A DNA stretch of 64,000 bases from Trichococcus pasteurii (GCF_900112935.1 NZ_FONM01000001.1:1-64000), one strand, 5' to 3'; counted from the first letter of the stretch, positions 41,478 through 50,188 are shown. Notes: a model not told the origin generated them from the sequence alone. Program-made: numbers and translations.

Positions 41478-42179
41478 ATGGAAAAAGTGGGGAAATTCGC
41501 AGTAAAGGGCCGCTATGCCAGTCGCATTCCCAAAAACTACCTGTTTCTGTTGCTGAGTCTGTTGCTTTTTGGTTGCGGAACATCCAATGATGACGACACC
41601 AGTGAGATTGATCTGGAAGAACTGACCAAAATCGAAGTGACCGAATACGACGGACAAGATTTGTCTTCTTTGACCGATTTTCGGGAAAATTCTATCAAAG
41701 GTCCTCAATATATAGACATAGATACTTACATGCTGACGATTGACGGCTTGGTCGAGCAGCCGGTTTCCTTGTCCTACGACGAAGTGCTGGATAATCAGAA
41801 ATACACAAAGGTTGTGACGCTGCATTGCGTGGAAGGATGGAGCGTCGACATCCTTTGGGAAGGGATTCTGCTTGCGGACCTGTTCGAAGCAGCGGACGTT
41901 CAGGCAACCTCCGATACGGTCATTTTCTATTCAGAGGATGGCTACAGCACCTCCCTGCCGCTGCGGACGATCATGGACAGGCAGCTGATGATCGCCTATA
42001 AGATGAACGGGGTTGTCCTGCCGCCGGAAAGAGGCTTTCCGTTCCAGTTTGTAGCGGAGGATAAGCTGGGATACAAATGGATCAAATGGATCACCCGCAT
42101 TGAGCTGTCTGACGACGCCGACTATGAAGGCTATTGGGAACAGCGGGGTTTTGACAATGAGGCGGATGTCCAACCATAA
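41478..42179 (+). CDS. Sulfite-oxidase-fold molybdopterin-dependent oxidoreductase, lipoprotein
   Basis: 233 residues from ATG 41478 (GAAAGAAGG upstream). N-terminal basic region, hydrophobic helix and lipobox LFGC (Cys 33): a lipoprotein facing outward. Residues about 78-215 form the molybdopterin-binding SUOX fold: YMLTIDGLVEQPVSLSYDEVL, then TLHCVEGWSVDILWEGI with Cys 117 in the position of the Mo-coordinating Cys, and MNGVVLPPERGFPFQFVAEDKLGYKWIKWI (catalytic-core signature). The C-terminal Mo-co dimerisation domain is missing, as in YedY/MsrP. Probable extracytoplasmic reductase with electrons from membrane partners; YedY-type methionine sulfoxide reduction is a possibility. No Tat-type RR motif is seen, which is unusual for a cofactor protein. 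Confidence 0.85.
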   Translation: MEKVGKFAVKGRYASRIPKNYLFLLLSLLLFGCGTSNDDDTSEIDLEELTKIEVTEYDGQDLSSLTDFRENSIKGPQYIDIDTYMLTIDGLVEQPVSLSYDEVLDNQKYTKVVTLHCVEGWSVDILWEGILLADLFEAADVQATSDTVIFYSEDGYSTSLPLRTIMDRQLMIAYKMNGVVLPPERGFPFQFVAEDKLGYKWIKWITRIELSDDADYEGYWEQRGFDNEADVQP

Positions 42180-42242
42180 GGAGAGCGGCTGAAGTGAGGG
42201 CCAGGCTGTATCTGCACAGTGCTCTGCTTTCGGTACAGACAG

Positions 42243-42274
42243 AATGGCCGGGCTGTTGTCCTGGCCATTTTTTT
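42243..42274 (+). terminator. Intrinsic terminator
   Basis: AATGGCC..GG pairs with CC..GGCCATT, followed by seven T; ends the oxidoreductase unit. Confidence 0.88.
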
Positions 42275-42333
42275 GTCAGTAGTCAGTTTTCCCAAAACTA
42301 TAGGCTGAAGTCCCAGCATTTGGTATGATGGAC

Positions 42334-42375
42334 CTATCATTTTAGAAGGTCCGCCAGGTACATGGAAAATGATAG
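42334..42375 (+). promoter_or_regulatory. Long-range inverted repeat in the pabA leader
   Basis: CTATCATTTT (42334-42343) and AAAATGATAG (42366-42375) are perfectly complementary across 22 bases, which hold GGTCC..GGTAC. It follows a TATGAT box (42323-42328) and would sit at the 5' end of the pab messenger RNA. Operator or mRNA-stability hairpin; unassigned. Confidence 0.5.
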
Positions 42376-42415
42376 ATGTTAGATTATAAAAATAATAATA
42401 TTGATGAGGATACGT

Positions 42416-43027
42416 ATGATACTTGTATTAGATAATTATGATTCCTTTACCTACAATCTTGTCCAATATCTGAAGCAATTGGATGATGATGTTGTGGTGA
42501 AACGGAACGATAAGATAACAATCGAAGAGATAGCGGCATTGGATCCGCTGATGATCCTGATTTCCCCGGGTCCGAAAACTCCTGATGAAGCGGGTATCAG
42601 TCTGTCTGTCGTCAAACATTTCGCAGGAAATATCCCGATTTTGGGGATTTGCTTAGGGCACCAGACGATCGCGGGGCTGTTCGGCGCGGAAATCGTGAAG
42701 GCGAAAGAGCCTGTCCATGGGAAGGTGCATGCCATCCAACACACAGGGAAAGGCGTCTTTAAAGGCTTGAAAAGTCCGCTGAATGTCACAAGATACCATT
42801 CCTTGATCGTGGAAAAGGGAAGCCTTCCGGACTCGTTGGAGGTCACCGCTTGGACAGAGGATGGCGAAATCATGGGCTTTCTTCATCGCGAAGAGTTGAT
42901 CGAGGGGGTCCAGTTTCATCCTGAGGCGATCCTGACGGAGCATGGCTTGTATATGTTGCGCAACTTTTATGAGCGCGCCAAAAGAAAGCGGGAAGGAGCG
43001 ATTTTGGATGAAAAAGAAAGCGGCTGA
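42416..43027 (+). CDS. pabA: Aminodeoxychorismate synthase glutamine amidotransferase subunit
   Basis: 203 residues from ATG 42416 with TGAGGA upstream. Class I glutamine amidotransferase: VLDNYDSFTYNLVQYL start, SPGPKTPDEAG, the nucleophile Cys in ILGICLGHQ (about residue 79) and the His-Glu pair in GVQFHPEAI (about 170-172). PabA/TrpG proteins deliver ammonia to the chorismate-binding partner. Assigned to p-aminobenzoate rather than tryptophan synthesis because the partner has the PabB-type Lys and is followed by pabC, with no trp genes. Overlaps pabB by 20 bases. Confidence 0.93.
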   Translation: MILVLDNYDSFTYNLVQYLKQLDDDVVVKRNDKITIEEIAALDPLMILISPGPKTPDEAGISLSVVKHFAGNIPILGICLGHQTIAGLFGAEIVKAKEPVHGKVHAIQHTGKGVFKGLKSPLNVTRYHSLIVEKGSLPDSLEVTAWTEDGEIMGFLHREELIEGVQFHPEAILTEHGLYMLRNFYERAKRKREGAILDEKESG

Positions 43028-44381
43028 TATCGTGATCAAGGAAATCGTCACCGGGCTTTCGAGCTTCGAACTGTTCTCTTTGTTCCGCGACCGCAAGCAT
43101 TGTTTTTTCCTGGACAGCGGGATGGATCCGGAAAAATTGGGGCGCTATTCCTTCATCGGATTCGATCCCGAACTGACACTGACAGCCAAAGCGGGCGTAG
43201 ATCCGTTCGAAGAACTGAAATCGTTGCTGGAAGATTATCAAGTAGACTATACAGGGGAGCTCCCTTTCATCGGCGGAGCTGTCGGTTACTTCGGCTATGA
43301 GCTGCGCCATCAGGTGGAACGCTTGCCGAAGGAAGCGCACGATGATGTCCAGATTCCGGACAGCTTCTTCGGCATCTACGACGGGGCAATCGTGGTGGAC
43401 CATCTTTTGGGGAAGGTACATCTTGCTTCACCGGGGTTCTTCGGCGATCCTGAAAAGTGGGTGGCCGAGGTGGAAAAGGTCATTCTGGCCGCGGAAGGGG
43501 GGCAGTTTCCGGTCGCGGACTTTGAATTGGCAAGTGAAGCCAGACCGAAGCTCACCGCGAACATGACAAAGGATTACTATTTGGCGGCAATCGCACGCAT
43601 CAAAGAGTACATCCGTTCCGGCGACATCTATCAGGTCAACATGACCCAACGCTTCCAGTGCCGGACGGAAGCAACGCCCTACGAGCTGTACACGCGCTTG
43701 CGCAACATCAACCCCGCTCCCTTTGCCGCATTCATCGACTTCGGTATGGGCCAGCTGTTGAGCAGTTCGCCGGAACGGTTCCTGCAGATCCGCAACGGCA
43801 AGGTGCAGACGCGGCCAATCAAAGGCACCCGGCCAAGGGGCACCACCGAACAAGAGGACGGCGCCAATCGCCAGGAGTTGCTGGAAAGCGAGAAGGACCG
43901 GGCTGAATTGTTGATGATCGTCGATCTGATGCGCAATGATTTGGGCCGGGTCTGCAAGACAGGCAGCGTCAAGGTCACGGAAATGTACCATATCGAAGAC
44001 TACAGCACGGTTTTCCAGCTTGTTTCGACAGTCGAAGGGGAGCTGGAAGAAGGCATCCATGCGCTCGATTGCATCAAAGCCGCCTTTCCGGGCGGATCGA
44101 TAACAGGCGCACCGAAAATCCGGGCGATGGAAATTATTGATGAAATCGAACCGACCCAACGCAACGTCTATACCGGATCGATCGGCTATGTCGGCTTCAA
44201 CGGCGATGCCGATCTGAATATCGTCATCCGGACGATCCTGCAGAAAGGCGACATGGCTTATTTTCAGGTCGGTGGCGGAATTGTCTGGGATTCGGATGCG
44301 GAAATGGAATATGAGGAGACGCTTGTGAAGGCAAAGGCACTTATCGAAGCGCTGCAAGCGGAATTACCGGAAGGGGAATGA
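43008..44381 (+). CDS. pabB: Aminodeoxychorismate synthase component I
   Basis: 457 residues from ATG 43008 (GGAAGGAG upstream), overlapping the end of pabA. N-terminal anthranilate-synthase-like domain (residues 15-165) and C-terminal chorismate-binding domain. The key motif is PIKGTRPRG with Lys 272, the covalent catalyst of PabB; TrpE has PIAGT. Other chorismate-enzyme signatures: ERFLQIRNGKV, ERAELLMIVDLMRNDLGRVC-type block, GSITGAPKIRAMEIID and GGGIVWDSDAEMEYEE. Makes 4-amino-4-deoxychorismate from chorismate and ammonia for folate synthesis, working with PabA; pabC overlaps its stop. Confidence 0.94.
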   Translation: MKKKAADIVIKEIVTGLSSFELFSLFRDRKHCFFLDSGMDPEKLGRYSFIGFDPELTLTAKAGVDPFEELKSLLEDYQVDYTGELPFIGGAVGYFGYELRHQVERLPKEAHDDVQIPDSFFGIYDGAIVVDHLLGKVHLASPGFFGDPEKWVAEVEKVILAAEGGQFPVADFELASEARPKLTANMTKDYYLAAIARIKEYIRSGDIYQVNMTQRFQCRTEATPYELYTRLRNINPAPFAAFIDFGMGQLLSSSPERFLQIRNGKVQTRPIKGTRPRGTTEQEDGANRQELLESEKDRAELLMIVDLMRNDLGRVCKTGSVKVTEMYHIEDYSTVFQLVSTVEGELEEGIHALDCIKAAFPGGSITGAPKIRAMEIIDEIEPTQRNVYTGSIGYVGFNGDADLNIVIRTILQKGDMAYFQVGGGIVWDSDAEMEYEETLVKAKALIEALQAELPEGE

Positions 44382-44383
44382 GG

Positions 44384-45196
44384 ATGCAAATATTTTTGAA
44401 TGATGTCTATCTTGAGGAAGATTCAGCGCTGATCAGTCCGCTGTCCCCGGGATTCATGTACGGATACGGGGTTTTTGAGACGATCCGTGTCTCCGGTAAA
44501 CAAGCGCTGTTTCTGGACCAGCATTTCGCGCGTATGGTCCAGGCGCTGTCCGTTCTGGGGATGACTTGCCCTTATCAGGAACACGAACTCCAGCAGATCA
44601 TCGAAAAATTGCTGGAGCTGAATGGTGTCTCCGAAGGATTCGTAAAGGCCGTCTGCAGCAAATCGACCCCGAAAAAACAGCCGCAGCAGGAAGCGGATAT
44701 CCTGATCCTGACAGGAACGAAAACCTACAAAGAGGAATATGCCACAGGCTTGAAAGTATGCTTGGCTGATGCGAGAAGGAACGAATTCTCCAAACTCGTC
44801 GGTATCAAAAGCATGAACTATGCGGAGAACATTCTGGAAAAGGAAGCTGCCGTTCAGAAAGGCTTTGACGAAGCAATCTTTTTGAACACGCATGATCATG
44901 TTTCCGAGGGGTGCGTTTCGAATGTTTTTTGGGTGAAGGACGGAATCGTATACACCCCATCGCTGCACTGCGGCATACTGGAAGGGACGGCTAGAGCGAG
45001 GGTAATCAAGAAATGCGCTGAATTTCAGATTCCGGTCCAGGAAGGGGCGTACGGCCTGGAGACACTTTTGAGTGCGGATGAAGTATTCGTCACCAATGCC
45101 CTGATGGACATCATGCCGGTGAGTCTTCTTGAGGAGCGGCATTTGGATCTCGGGGCATACCAAGTGGTGCCCCAACTCCGGGGAAACGGGCGCTAA
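44384..45196 (+). CDS. pabC: Aminodeoxychorismate lyase
   Basis: 270 residues. ATG 44378 overlaps the pabB stop but leaves no room for a ribosome site; AAGGGG at 44371-44376 suits ATG 44384. Fold type IV PLP enzyme: FETIRV near residue 31, Schiff-base Lys 142 in GIKSMNYAEN, and EGCVSNVFWVKDG with the conserved N/S-x-F motif near residue 175. Converts aminodeoxychorismate to p-aminobenzoate and pyruvate, completing the pabABC set. D-amino-acid or branched-chain aminotransferases share the fold, but the operon settles the role. Confidence 0.92.
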   Translation: MQIFLNDVYLEEDSALISPLSPGFMYGYGVFETIRVSGKQALFLDQHFARMVQALSVLGMTCPYQEHELQQIIEKLLELNGVSEGFVKAVCSKSTPKKQPQQEADILILTGTKTYKEEYATGLKVCLADARRNEFSKLVGIKSMNYAENILEKEAAVQKGFDEAIFLNTHDHVSEGCVSNVFWVKDGIVYTPSLHCGILEGTARARVIKKCAEFQIPVQEGAYGLETLLSADEVFVTNALMDIMPVSLLEERHLDLGAYQVVPQLRGNGR

Positions 45197-45198
45197 TC

Positions 45199-45304
45199 GG
45201 AGCACACCGTTGATTCCTAGCCGCAACTCCGTTGAAGCCAGCTTTATCGGAGGACGCTTGCGAAATATAGGTTGAACTCCGGCGAAGCCTCCGTTCCCCG
45301 GAGC
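45199..45304. repeat. Dispersed CTCCGG/CCGGAG intergenic element, copy 2
   Basis: Fills the pabC-ttcA gap. 45274-45296 equals the reverse complement of 1504-1526 in copy 1 over 23 bases; CGGAG and CTCCG half-sites alternate throughout. No ORF with ribosome site. Confidence 0.7.
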
Positions 45305-45356
45305 AAAAGAATAAAAAATCAACTGGACAGCCCGCAAGAAAGGAAAACCTAATCAA

Positions 45357-46220
45357 ATGGAAAAATGCGATCAAATCGAAAGAAGCCTCATCAAAAAATA
45401 CCGGAAGCCGCTATGGCGGCCCTTCATCAAAGCGATCCAGGAATATGAACTGATTAAGGACGGCGACAGGATAGCCGTCTGCATCTCCGGCGGGAAGGAT
45501 TCGATGCTACTGGCCAAACTGATGCAGGAACTGCAACGGCATGGCCCGCTACGTTTCGAACTGGTCTTTTTGGCGATGAATCCGGGATACAGCGAACAGA
45601 ATCAGCAACAGATTTTGGCCAATGCCGCATTGATGGACATCCCGCTTACCGTTTTCGAGTCCTCCATATTTGATGTCGTGGAGAGTGTCGAGTCGTCACC
45701 TTGTTATCTTTGCGCGCGCATGCGCAGGGGCAGCCTGTACCAAAAAGCCCAGGAGCTCGGCTGCAACAAGATCGCTTTGGGCCATCATTTTGATGACGTC
45801 ATCGAGACGATCCTGATGAATATGTTCTATGGCGGGACCATCGAGACGATGATGCCGAAACTTCAAAGCCGGAACTTCGCAGGCATGGAACTGATCCGGC
45901 CGCTTTATCACGTGAAGGAAACGGATATCATCGCTTGGAAAGACTACCATCAACTGACTTTTCTGCAGTGCGCCTGCCGTTTCACGGAAATGTACGAAAA
46001 TCAACCGAGCGATTTGGGAGGTTTTAAGCGCAAAGAGGTGAAGGCATTGATCGGGCAGCTGCGCGAAAGGAGTCCGCTCATTGATGCGAACATTTTCCAG
46101 AGTGTGCAGAGCGTGAATCTCGAAAAAATCATTTCTTGCCGCGATCGGGACGGAAGGCATCATTTTCTGGAAAAATACGCGGATGGGGCTGAAAGGCCGC
46201 AGCCGGATATGGTAGAATGA
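45357..46220 (+). CDS. ttcA: TtcA-family tRNA 2-thiocytidine synthetase-like protein
   Basis: 287 residues, ATG preceded by AAGGAAAACCTAATCAA. N-type ATP pyrophosphatase: PP-loop CISGGKDSMLLAKL at residues 42-55. Iron-sulfur-type Cys: CYLCARMRRG (about residues 119-128) and the downstream CACRF (about 207), the arrangement of TtcA where CxxC plus a later Cys hold a [4Fe-4S] cluster. GHHFDDVIETILMNMFYGG is the conserved substrate-binding helix. TtcA thiolates cytidine 32 of certain tRNAs; a thiouridine relative (TtuA-like) cannot be excluded. Next gene starts 50 bases downstream. Confidence 0.88.
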   Translation: MEKCDQIERSLIKKYRKPLWRPFIKAIQEYELIKDGDRIAVCISGGKDSMLLAKLMQELQRHGPLRFELVFLAMNPGYSEQNQQQILANAALMDIPLTVFESSIFDVVESVESSPCYLCARMRRGSLYQKAQELGCNKIALGHHFDDVIETILMNMFYGGTIETMMPKLQSRNFAGMELIRPLYHVKETDIIAWKDYHQLTFLQCACRFTEMYENQPSDLGGFKRKEVKALIGQLRERSPLIDANIFQSVQSVNLEKIISCRDRDGRHHFLEKYADGAERPQPDMVE

Positions 46221-46270
46221 GTCGAACCTCCGCAAAAAAATCGGAGAACATTATTAGGGAGTTGAAAGAA

Positions 46271-46735
46271 ATGACCTTGTCATTCGAAGAAAAAAAAGCG
46301 ATATTTGATGATTATGAAGAACTGACGGCTGTACCAGTTTCGATGAACCGGATCAATTATCATTTCAATGCGAGCGCGGTGGACCACAAGATTGTTGTCC
46401 GCTTCCTGCATCCAAACGGCAATGCCTTCATTTATGCAGGCTACCTGCCGAAAGAAGAGACTGAGAAAGGCTATATTTCCGTATTGGAAAGCGACGAAGG
46501 AACGATCCGTTTCCTGTTGGAAAAGGCGATTTCCTTCCTGAAGAAAACCGCAGACGGCTATGTGGAAGGCTACTCGGAAAAATGGGTGGATCCGTCCGGA
46601 GATGTTTTGTTACTGATCTACGATAATCCGATGTGGTCGGTTGCTTTGAAGAACGGTCAAATCGAAGGGATCTTCAAGACCCGTGATGCGGCTGTCGGTT
46701 ATCTGAATGATGAAGGCTTCTCGCGAACCAATTAA
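46271..46735 (+). CDS. Hypothetical protein, family not recognised
   Basis: 154 residues from ATG 46271 with TTAGGGAG eight bases upstream (an ATG at 46217 overlaps the ttcA stop but has no site). Pattern of a compact alpha/beta protein: EKKAIFDDYEELTAVPVSMNRINYHF, VVRFLHPNGNAFIYAGYLP, DEGTIRFLLEKAISFLKK, GDVLLLIYDNPMWSVALKNGQIEGIF. No signal peptide or catalytic motif. Located between ttcA and a Nudix gene in the same direction, with 30-50 base gaps, so probably cotranscribed. Confidence 0.8.
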   Translation: MTLSFEEKKAIFDDYEELTAVPVSMNRINYHFNASAVDHKIVVRFLHPNGNAFIYAGYLPKEETEKGYISVLESDEGTIRFLLEKAISFLKKTADGYVEGYSEKWVDPSGDVLLLIYDNPMWSVALKNGQIEGIFKTRDAAVGYLNDEGFSRTN

Positions 46736-46765
46736 GCAGCAAAAGCATGCGAAAGGAAGGCTGGC

Positions 46766-47326
46766 ATGGGAATCAGACAAATACTTGCGGACTATTCTCC
46801 CTTTAATGAGCAGGAAGTAAAGGATCGTGAGCTGATGCTTCGCTATCTGGATCAGTTCGATGATCTGTTCAAGCGCGAGAATGAGTTCGCCCATTTCACC
46901 GCTTCAAGTTGGGTCGTCAATCGCGACCGGACCAAGGTGCTGATGGTCTACCATAACATCTACCGTTCCTGGTCCTGGATCGGGGGCCATATGGATGGTG
47001 AAACCGACTTTCTGGCGACAGCCATCCGGGAAACGAAGGAAGAGACAGGTATCGAGCAGGTGCAACCTGTATCGCAGGAACTTTTTTCGCTCGAAATATT
47101 GAGTGTGGACGGGCACGTCAAAAACGGCAAACAGGTAGGGACACATGTGCATCTGAACCTGACCTACCTGCTGGAAGCGGACGAAAGGCAAGAGACGAGC
47201 GTCAAACCGGACGAAAACAGCGGGGTTGCCTGGATGGGGTTGGAAGAGGCGCTCAGTAAGTGCAACGAGCCTTACATGAAGGGCATTTACGCCAAGCTGA
47301 ACGATAAATTGAACAGAATGCAATAG
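46766..47326 (+). CDS. Nudix hydrolase
   Basis: 186 residues, ATG after GAAAGGAAGGCTGGC. Nudix box from about residue 75: GGHMDGETDFLATAIRETKEETGI, with the REx2EE metal-binding part intact and one extra residue between the first Glu and the Arg, as in the GGH-type Nudix subfamily. N-terminal helix and SWVVNRDRTKVLMVYHN, SWSWIGGH precede it. Hydrolyses a nucleoside diphosphate linked to another moiety; substrate unknown. Terminator at 47382-47445 ends the ttcA-46271-Nudix unit. Confidence 0.92.
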   Translation: MGIRQILADYSPFNEQEVKDRELMLRYLDQFDDLFKRENEFAHFTASSWVVNRDRTKVLMVYHNIYRSWSWIGGHMDGETDFLATAIRETKEETGIEQVQPVSQELFSLEILSVDGHVKNGKQVGTHVHLNLTYLLEADERQETSVKPDENSGVAWMGLEEALSKCNEPYMKGIYAKLNDKLNRMQ

Positions 47327-47381
47327 CCGCTCAGCTCCGATGGTTCTCATTTTCCATCGGCAACGAAAAGTGGCATAATGG

Positions 47382-47445
47382 CAGTGGAGAGCACCGACTG
47401 CGCCGAAGAAAGACTTCGGCGGGCCGATGCAGCCGCTGTTTTTTT
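47382..47445 (+). terminator. Large intrinsic terminator hairpin
   Basis: Nested stems: CAGTGG/CCGCTG outside and GCCGAAG-AAAGA-CTTCGGC inside, followed by seven T. Confidence 0.8.
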
Positions 47446-47498
47446 GTTCATTTGCACTGTCGGGGTCGGCATGAAAAAAATCAAAGGGGATTTTATAT

Positions 47499-48383
47499 AT
47501 GAATAAAATTGTTCCGCATTTTTGGTTTGATACGCAGGCTACAGAAGCAGCCGAATTCTATACCTCGCTGTTCGATAATTCCAAAATCACAAGCATCAGC
47601 CAAATCCAAAATCCGCCACCATATGGAGACGCCGATATTGTCTCGATGACGTTGGCCGGTCAGGATTTCATGGCGATCTCGGCAGGTCCGTATTTTCGCC
47701 TCAATCCGTCCATTTCCATCCGAATCGATTGCGCATCGATGAAGGAAGTCGATTTCCTCTGGGAACAGCTTTCGGATGGCGGCACGGTGCTCATGCCGTT
47801 GGACGCTTATCCCTTCAGCAAAAGGTACGGTTGGACGGAAGACCGCTATGGACTGTCCTGGCAGGTCATGCATGTCGGCGAACGGGAGATAGAGCAGAAA
47901 TTGACTCCGACACTGATGTTCACCAACAAACAGTGCGGCAAAGCAGAGGAAGCAATCCTTTTCTATGAGGCAGTATTTTCAGATACCGAAATCGACGGAA
48001 TGGATTACTACGGAGTGGGGGAGGAGCCGGATGCGCCCGGGACGGTAAGGTTCGCATCGTTCAAGTTGGAAGACCAATCGTTCGCAGCCATGGATAGCGC
48101 TCAGGCGCATGATTTTGAATTCAATGAAGCCTTCTCTTTCATCGTCAATTGCGAAAATCAGGAAGAAATCGATTACTATTGGGAAGCCCTCACTTTTGTC
48201 CCGGAAGCGGAAAATTGCGGATGGCTGAAGGATAAATACGGGGTATCTTGGCAGATCGTCCCAACGGACATGAACGAGATGATGCAGACAGCGGATCCTG
48301 AAAAATTGGCACGCGTCACAGAGGTGACTCTGAAAATGAAAAAATTGGACCTTGCAGAGCTGAGAAGAGTTTATGAAGGATAG
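47499..48383 (+). CDS. PhnB-like two-domain VOC protein
   Basis: 294 residues; ATG after AAAGGGGATTTTATAT. Two tandem PhnB/3-dmu-9-3-mt type domains: residues 1-128 (KIVPHFWFDTQATEAAEFYTSLFDNSKI ... DRYGLSWQVMH) and 138-275 (LTPTLMFTNKQCGKAEEAILFYEAVFSDTEI ... DKYGVSWQIVP). Both end in YGxSWQ, diagnostic of this VOC branch. Usually a single 150-residue domain or a two-domain form like this. Function unknown despite the misleading methyltransferase name in some databases; no metal ligand set can be confirmed. Confidence 0.9.
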   Translation: MNKIVPHFWFDTQATEAAEFYTSLFDNSKITSISQIQNPPPYGDADIVSMTLAGQDFMAISAGPYFRLNPSISIRIDCASMKEVDFLWEQLSDGGTVLMPLDAYPFSKRYGWTEDRYGLSWQVMHVGEREIEQKLTPTLMFTNKQCGKAEEAILFYEAVFSDTEIDGMDYYGVGEEPDAPGTVRFASFKLEDQSFAAMDSAQAHDFEFNEAFSFIVNCENQEEIDYYWEALTFVPEAENCGWLKDKYGVSWQIVPTDMNEMMQTADPEKLARVTEVTLKMKKLDLAELRRVYEG

Positions 48384-48416
48384 TCACTTGCGTTTTATTT
48401 GAAAGAAGGAAGCAAG

Positions 48417-49616
48417 ATGAATAAGAAGGTTTGGTGGAAAGGGTTCTTCTGGAGTATCAACTTGCTATTTTTGGCGATTTTGTTGGGCTTTTCGGGCGTT
48501 GCTTCGGCCACGACCATGCATGCGGAAAACCTTGATCATTTGGCTGCAGGCGAAACGATCGATGGACCGGGATTCTTTGCGGGTAATGTGGTGAAGGTGG
48601 ACGGAAATGTGGAAGGGACGACTTTTGTATCCGGGCAGGATATCCGGATCAATGGCAACATCAATGGCGATCTTTTTGTGGCTGCCCAAACGATTACCAT
48701 CAACGGGACGGTGACGGGAAACATTTACGGAGCGGGGCAAGCGCTCACCTTTGATGGGCAGTCGGAAAGCGATGTTTTCTTTGCCGGTCAGAATATCTCC
48801 ATCGGACAGGATGCATCTGTAGGCAGGGATTTCTTCGCGGCAGGCGCAACCATCCTGCAGGAAGGGATTATCCAACGCAACCTCTTCGGGGGTGGGGCCG
48901 AGATTGTGCTCAGCGGCCCAATCGGCGGGAACGCCAATCTGCAGACGGACAGCCTGAAACTCCAGGACGGTGCGAACATAGCAGGAGACCTCTACTACAA
49001 GGGTGAAAACGAAGCTGACATCGGCACTGGCGCAACGATTGCGGGTGACACGAATTGGGAATTTGCTGAAACTGTGAACGTGGACAGGGAAGTTGCGTTG
49101 AAAAAGACGAGAACTCCGGTAAGGAAATTTTTCTGGTTCCTCTGGAGCTTGGCGAGCGCTTTGTTGATTTGGTTCCTGATACGGATCTGGCGGCCTAATT
49201 TCTGGAACAATACTGCCCGCCCATTGGCTGAGACGCCATTGAAGACGTTAGGGGTGGGTTTGTTGACGTTGCTGGTGGTGCCGCCGATGATCATCTTGGC
49301 AATGGTCACCGTCATTGGAATACCGGCAGGCGTCATGTTAAGTGCCATCTATACGTTTTCGCTGTACTTGTCGCGGATCATCGTGGCGGTTTTCATCGGA
49401 CAGTGGGTGGCGAAGCGCTTCAAATGGCCAGAGCTGCATAAGGGAGTCTGGCTGGTGCTCTTGGGCTTGGCTGTCCTCGGGCTTTTGGGGCTGCCGCCGT
49501 TTGTCAAATTCCTCAGCTCCCTGCTGACCGTCATGGCGGGCTTAGGCGCTTTGGTTATGGCTCATTACAAGGCTACGCCTGAAGGAACCAGCGTTCAGAC
49601 CGAGCTGGACGTATAG
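48417..49616 (+). CDS. Bactofilin-like polymer-forming membrane protein
   Basis: 399 residues from ATG 48417 (AGAAGGAAG upstream). Signal peptide or first helix FFWSINLLFLAILLGFSGVASA, then a region of about 190 residues made of short beta repeats (NVVKVDGNVEGTTFVSGQDIRINGNINGDLFVAAQTITINGTVTGNIYG...) of the polymer-forming/bactofilin solenoid type, followed by three to four membrane helices (residues 240-390) with a WLVLLGLAVLGLLGLPPF motif. Similar to YtkA? no such similarity is claimed; the solenoid-plus-helices layout is common in Firmicutes cell-envelope proteins of unknown role. Single-gene unit. Confidence 0.85.
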   Translation: MNKKVWWKGFFWSINLLFLAILLGFSGVASATTMHAENLDHLAAGETIDGPGFFAGNVVKVDGNVEGTTFVSGQDIRINGNINGDLFVAAQTITINGTVTGNIYGAGQALTFDGQSESDVFFAGQNISIGQDASVGRDFFAAGATILQEGIIQRNLFGGGAEIVLSGPIGGNANLQTDSLKLQDGANIAGDLYYKGENEADIGTGATIAGDTNWEFAETVNVDREVALKKTRTPVRKFFWFLWSLASALLIWFLIRIWRPNFWNNTARPLAETPLKTLGVGLLTLLVVPPMIILAMVTVIGIPAGVMLSAIYTFSLYLSRIIVAVFIGQWVAKRFKWPELHKGVWLVLLGLAVLGLLGLPPFVKFLSSLLTVMAGLGALVMAHYKATPEGTSVQTELDV

Positions 49617-49712
49617 GCAGCCAATCCGAAAGTGTGGAATCAGCAACGGAATTGCCAATTTTTTTCACCGGTAGCGTGGCCTTTTTGCTATAATGGACCC
49701 TGAGGTGAATTC

Positions 49713-49967
49713 ATGAAATTCGTAGTGGCAAGGACATTCAAAAAGAACGGCAGTGCGGCGATCGCGATCGATGCGGTGCCATCCATTTTTGGCTATTCGG
49801 AAGAATTGGAGCAGCGTTTCGGGCGGAAAATCGAGGTGCTTATCTTGAGTGGGGACTCCGCGGAAGCGTTGGAAGAGGCATGGCCGGAATACGCGCCCAT
49901 AGCGGTAACGGACAACAAGGAAACATTCGAACGCACGATAGAAGAAAAAGTCAGCCGGAAAAAATAG
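49713..49967 (+). CDS. Small hypothetical protein, 84 residues
   Basis: ATG after CTGAGGTGAATTC; TATAAT at about 49687. MKFVVARTFKKNGSAAIAID start, a predicted small alpha/beta fold and a charged C-terminus (TFERTIEEKVSRKK). Family not recognised. Own promoter and strong terminator (49973-50019), so monocistronic. Confidence 0.75.
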   Translation: MKFVVARTFKKNGSAAIAIDAVPSIFGYSEELEQRFGRKIEVLILSGDSAEALEEAWPEYAPIAVTDNKETFERTIEEKVSRKK

Positions 49968-49972
49968 CATCG

Positions 49973-50019
49973 GATCGGCGCGGCAGCATAGGAAAATGCT
50001 GCCGCGCCGATCTTTTTTT
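49973..50019 (+). terminator. Intrinsic terminator
   Basis: GATCGGCGCGGCAGCA pairs perfectly with TGCTGCCGCGCCGATC, followed by seven T. Confidence 0.92.
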
Positions 50020-50028
50020 ACTTGTGCT

Positions 50029-50158
50029 CCGGTGAAGACAATCCTGGCCGGAGCACCGACTTCAGATTCGTACGCAACTCCGGCGGGCACCGCCTAGCCG
50101 GAGCAGCCGGCCCAAGATCCGACATTCCTCCGTGCAACGCTGTCTTCACCGGAGCAGG
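50029..50158. repeat. Dispersed CTCCGG/CCGGAG intergenic element, copy 3
   Basis: Starts and ends with CTCCGGTGAAGA / TCTTCACCGGAG as inverted termini (50029-50040 and 50147-50158), with internal CCGGAG, CTCCGG and CCGGAG sites; 50078-50104 matches 1599-1626 of copy 1. No coding potential with a ribosome site. The perfectly paired ends suggest a folded RNA or a mobile MITE-like unit. Confidence 0.75.
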
Positions 50159-50188
50159 CATCGTTTTTCCATGCTCATCAGCCCAGTC

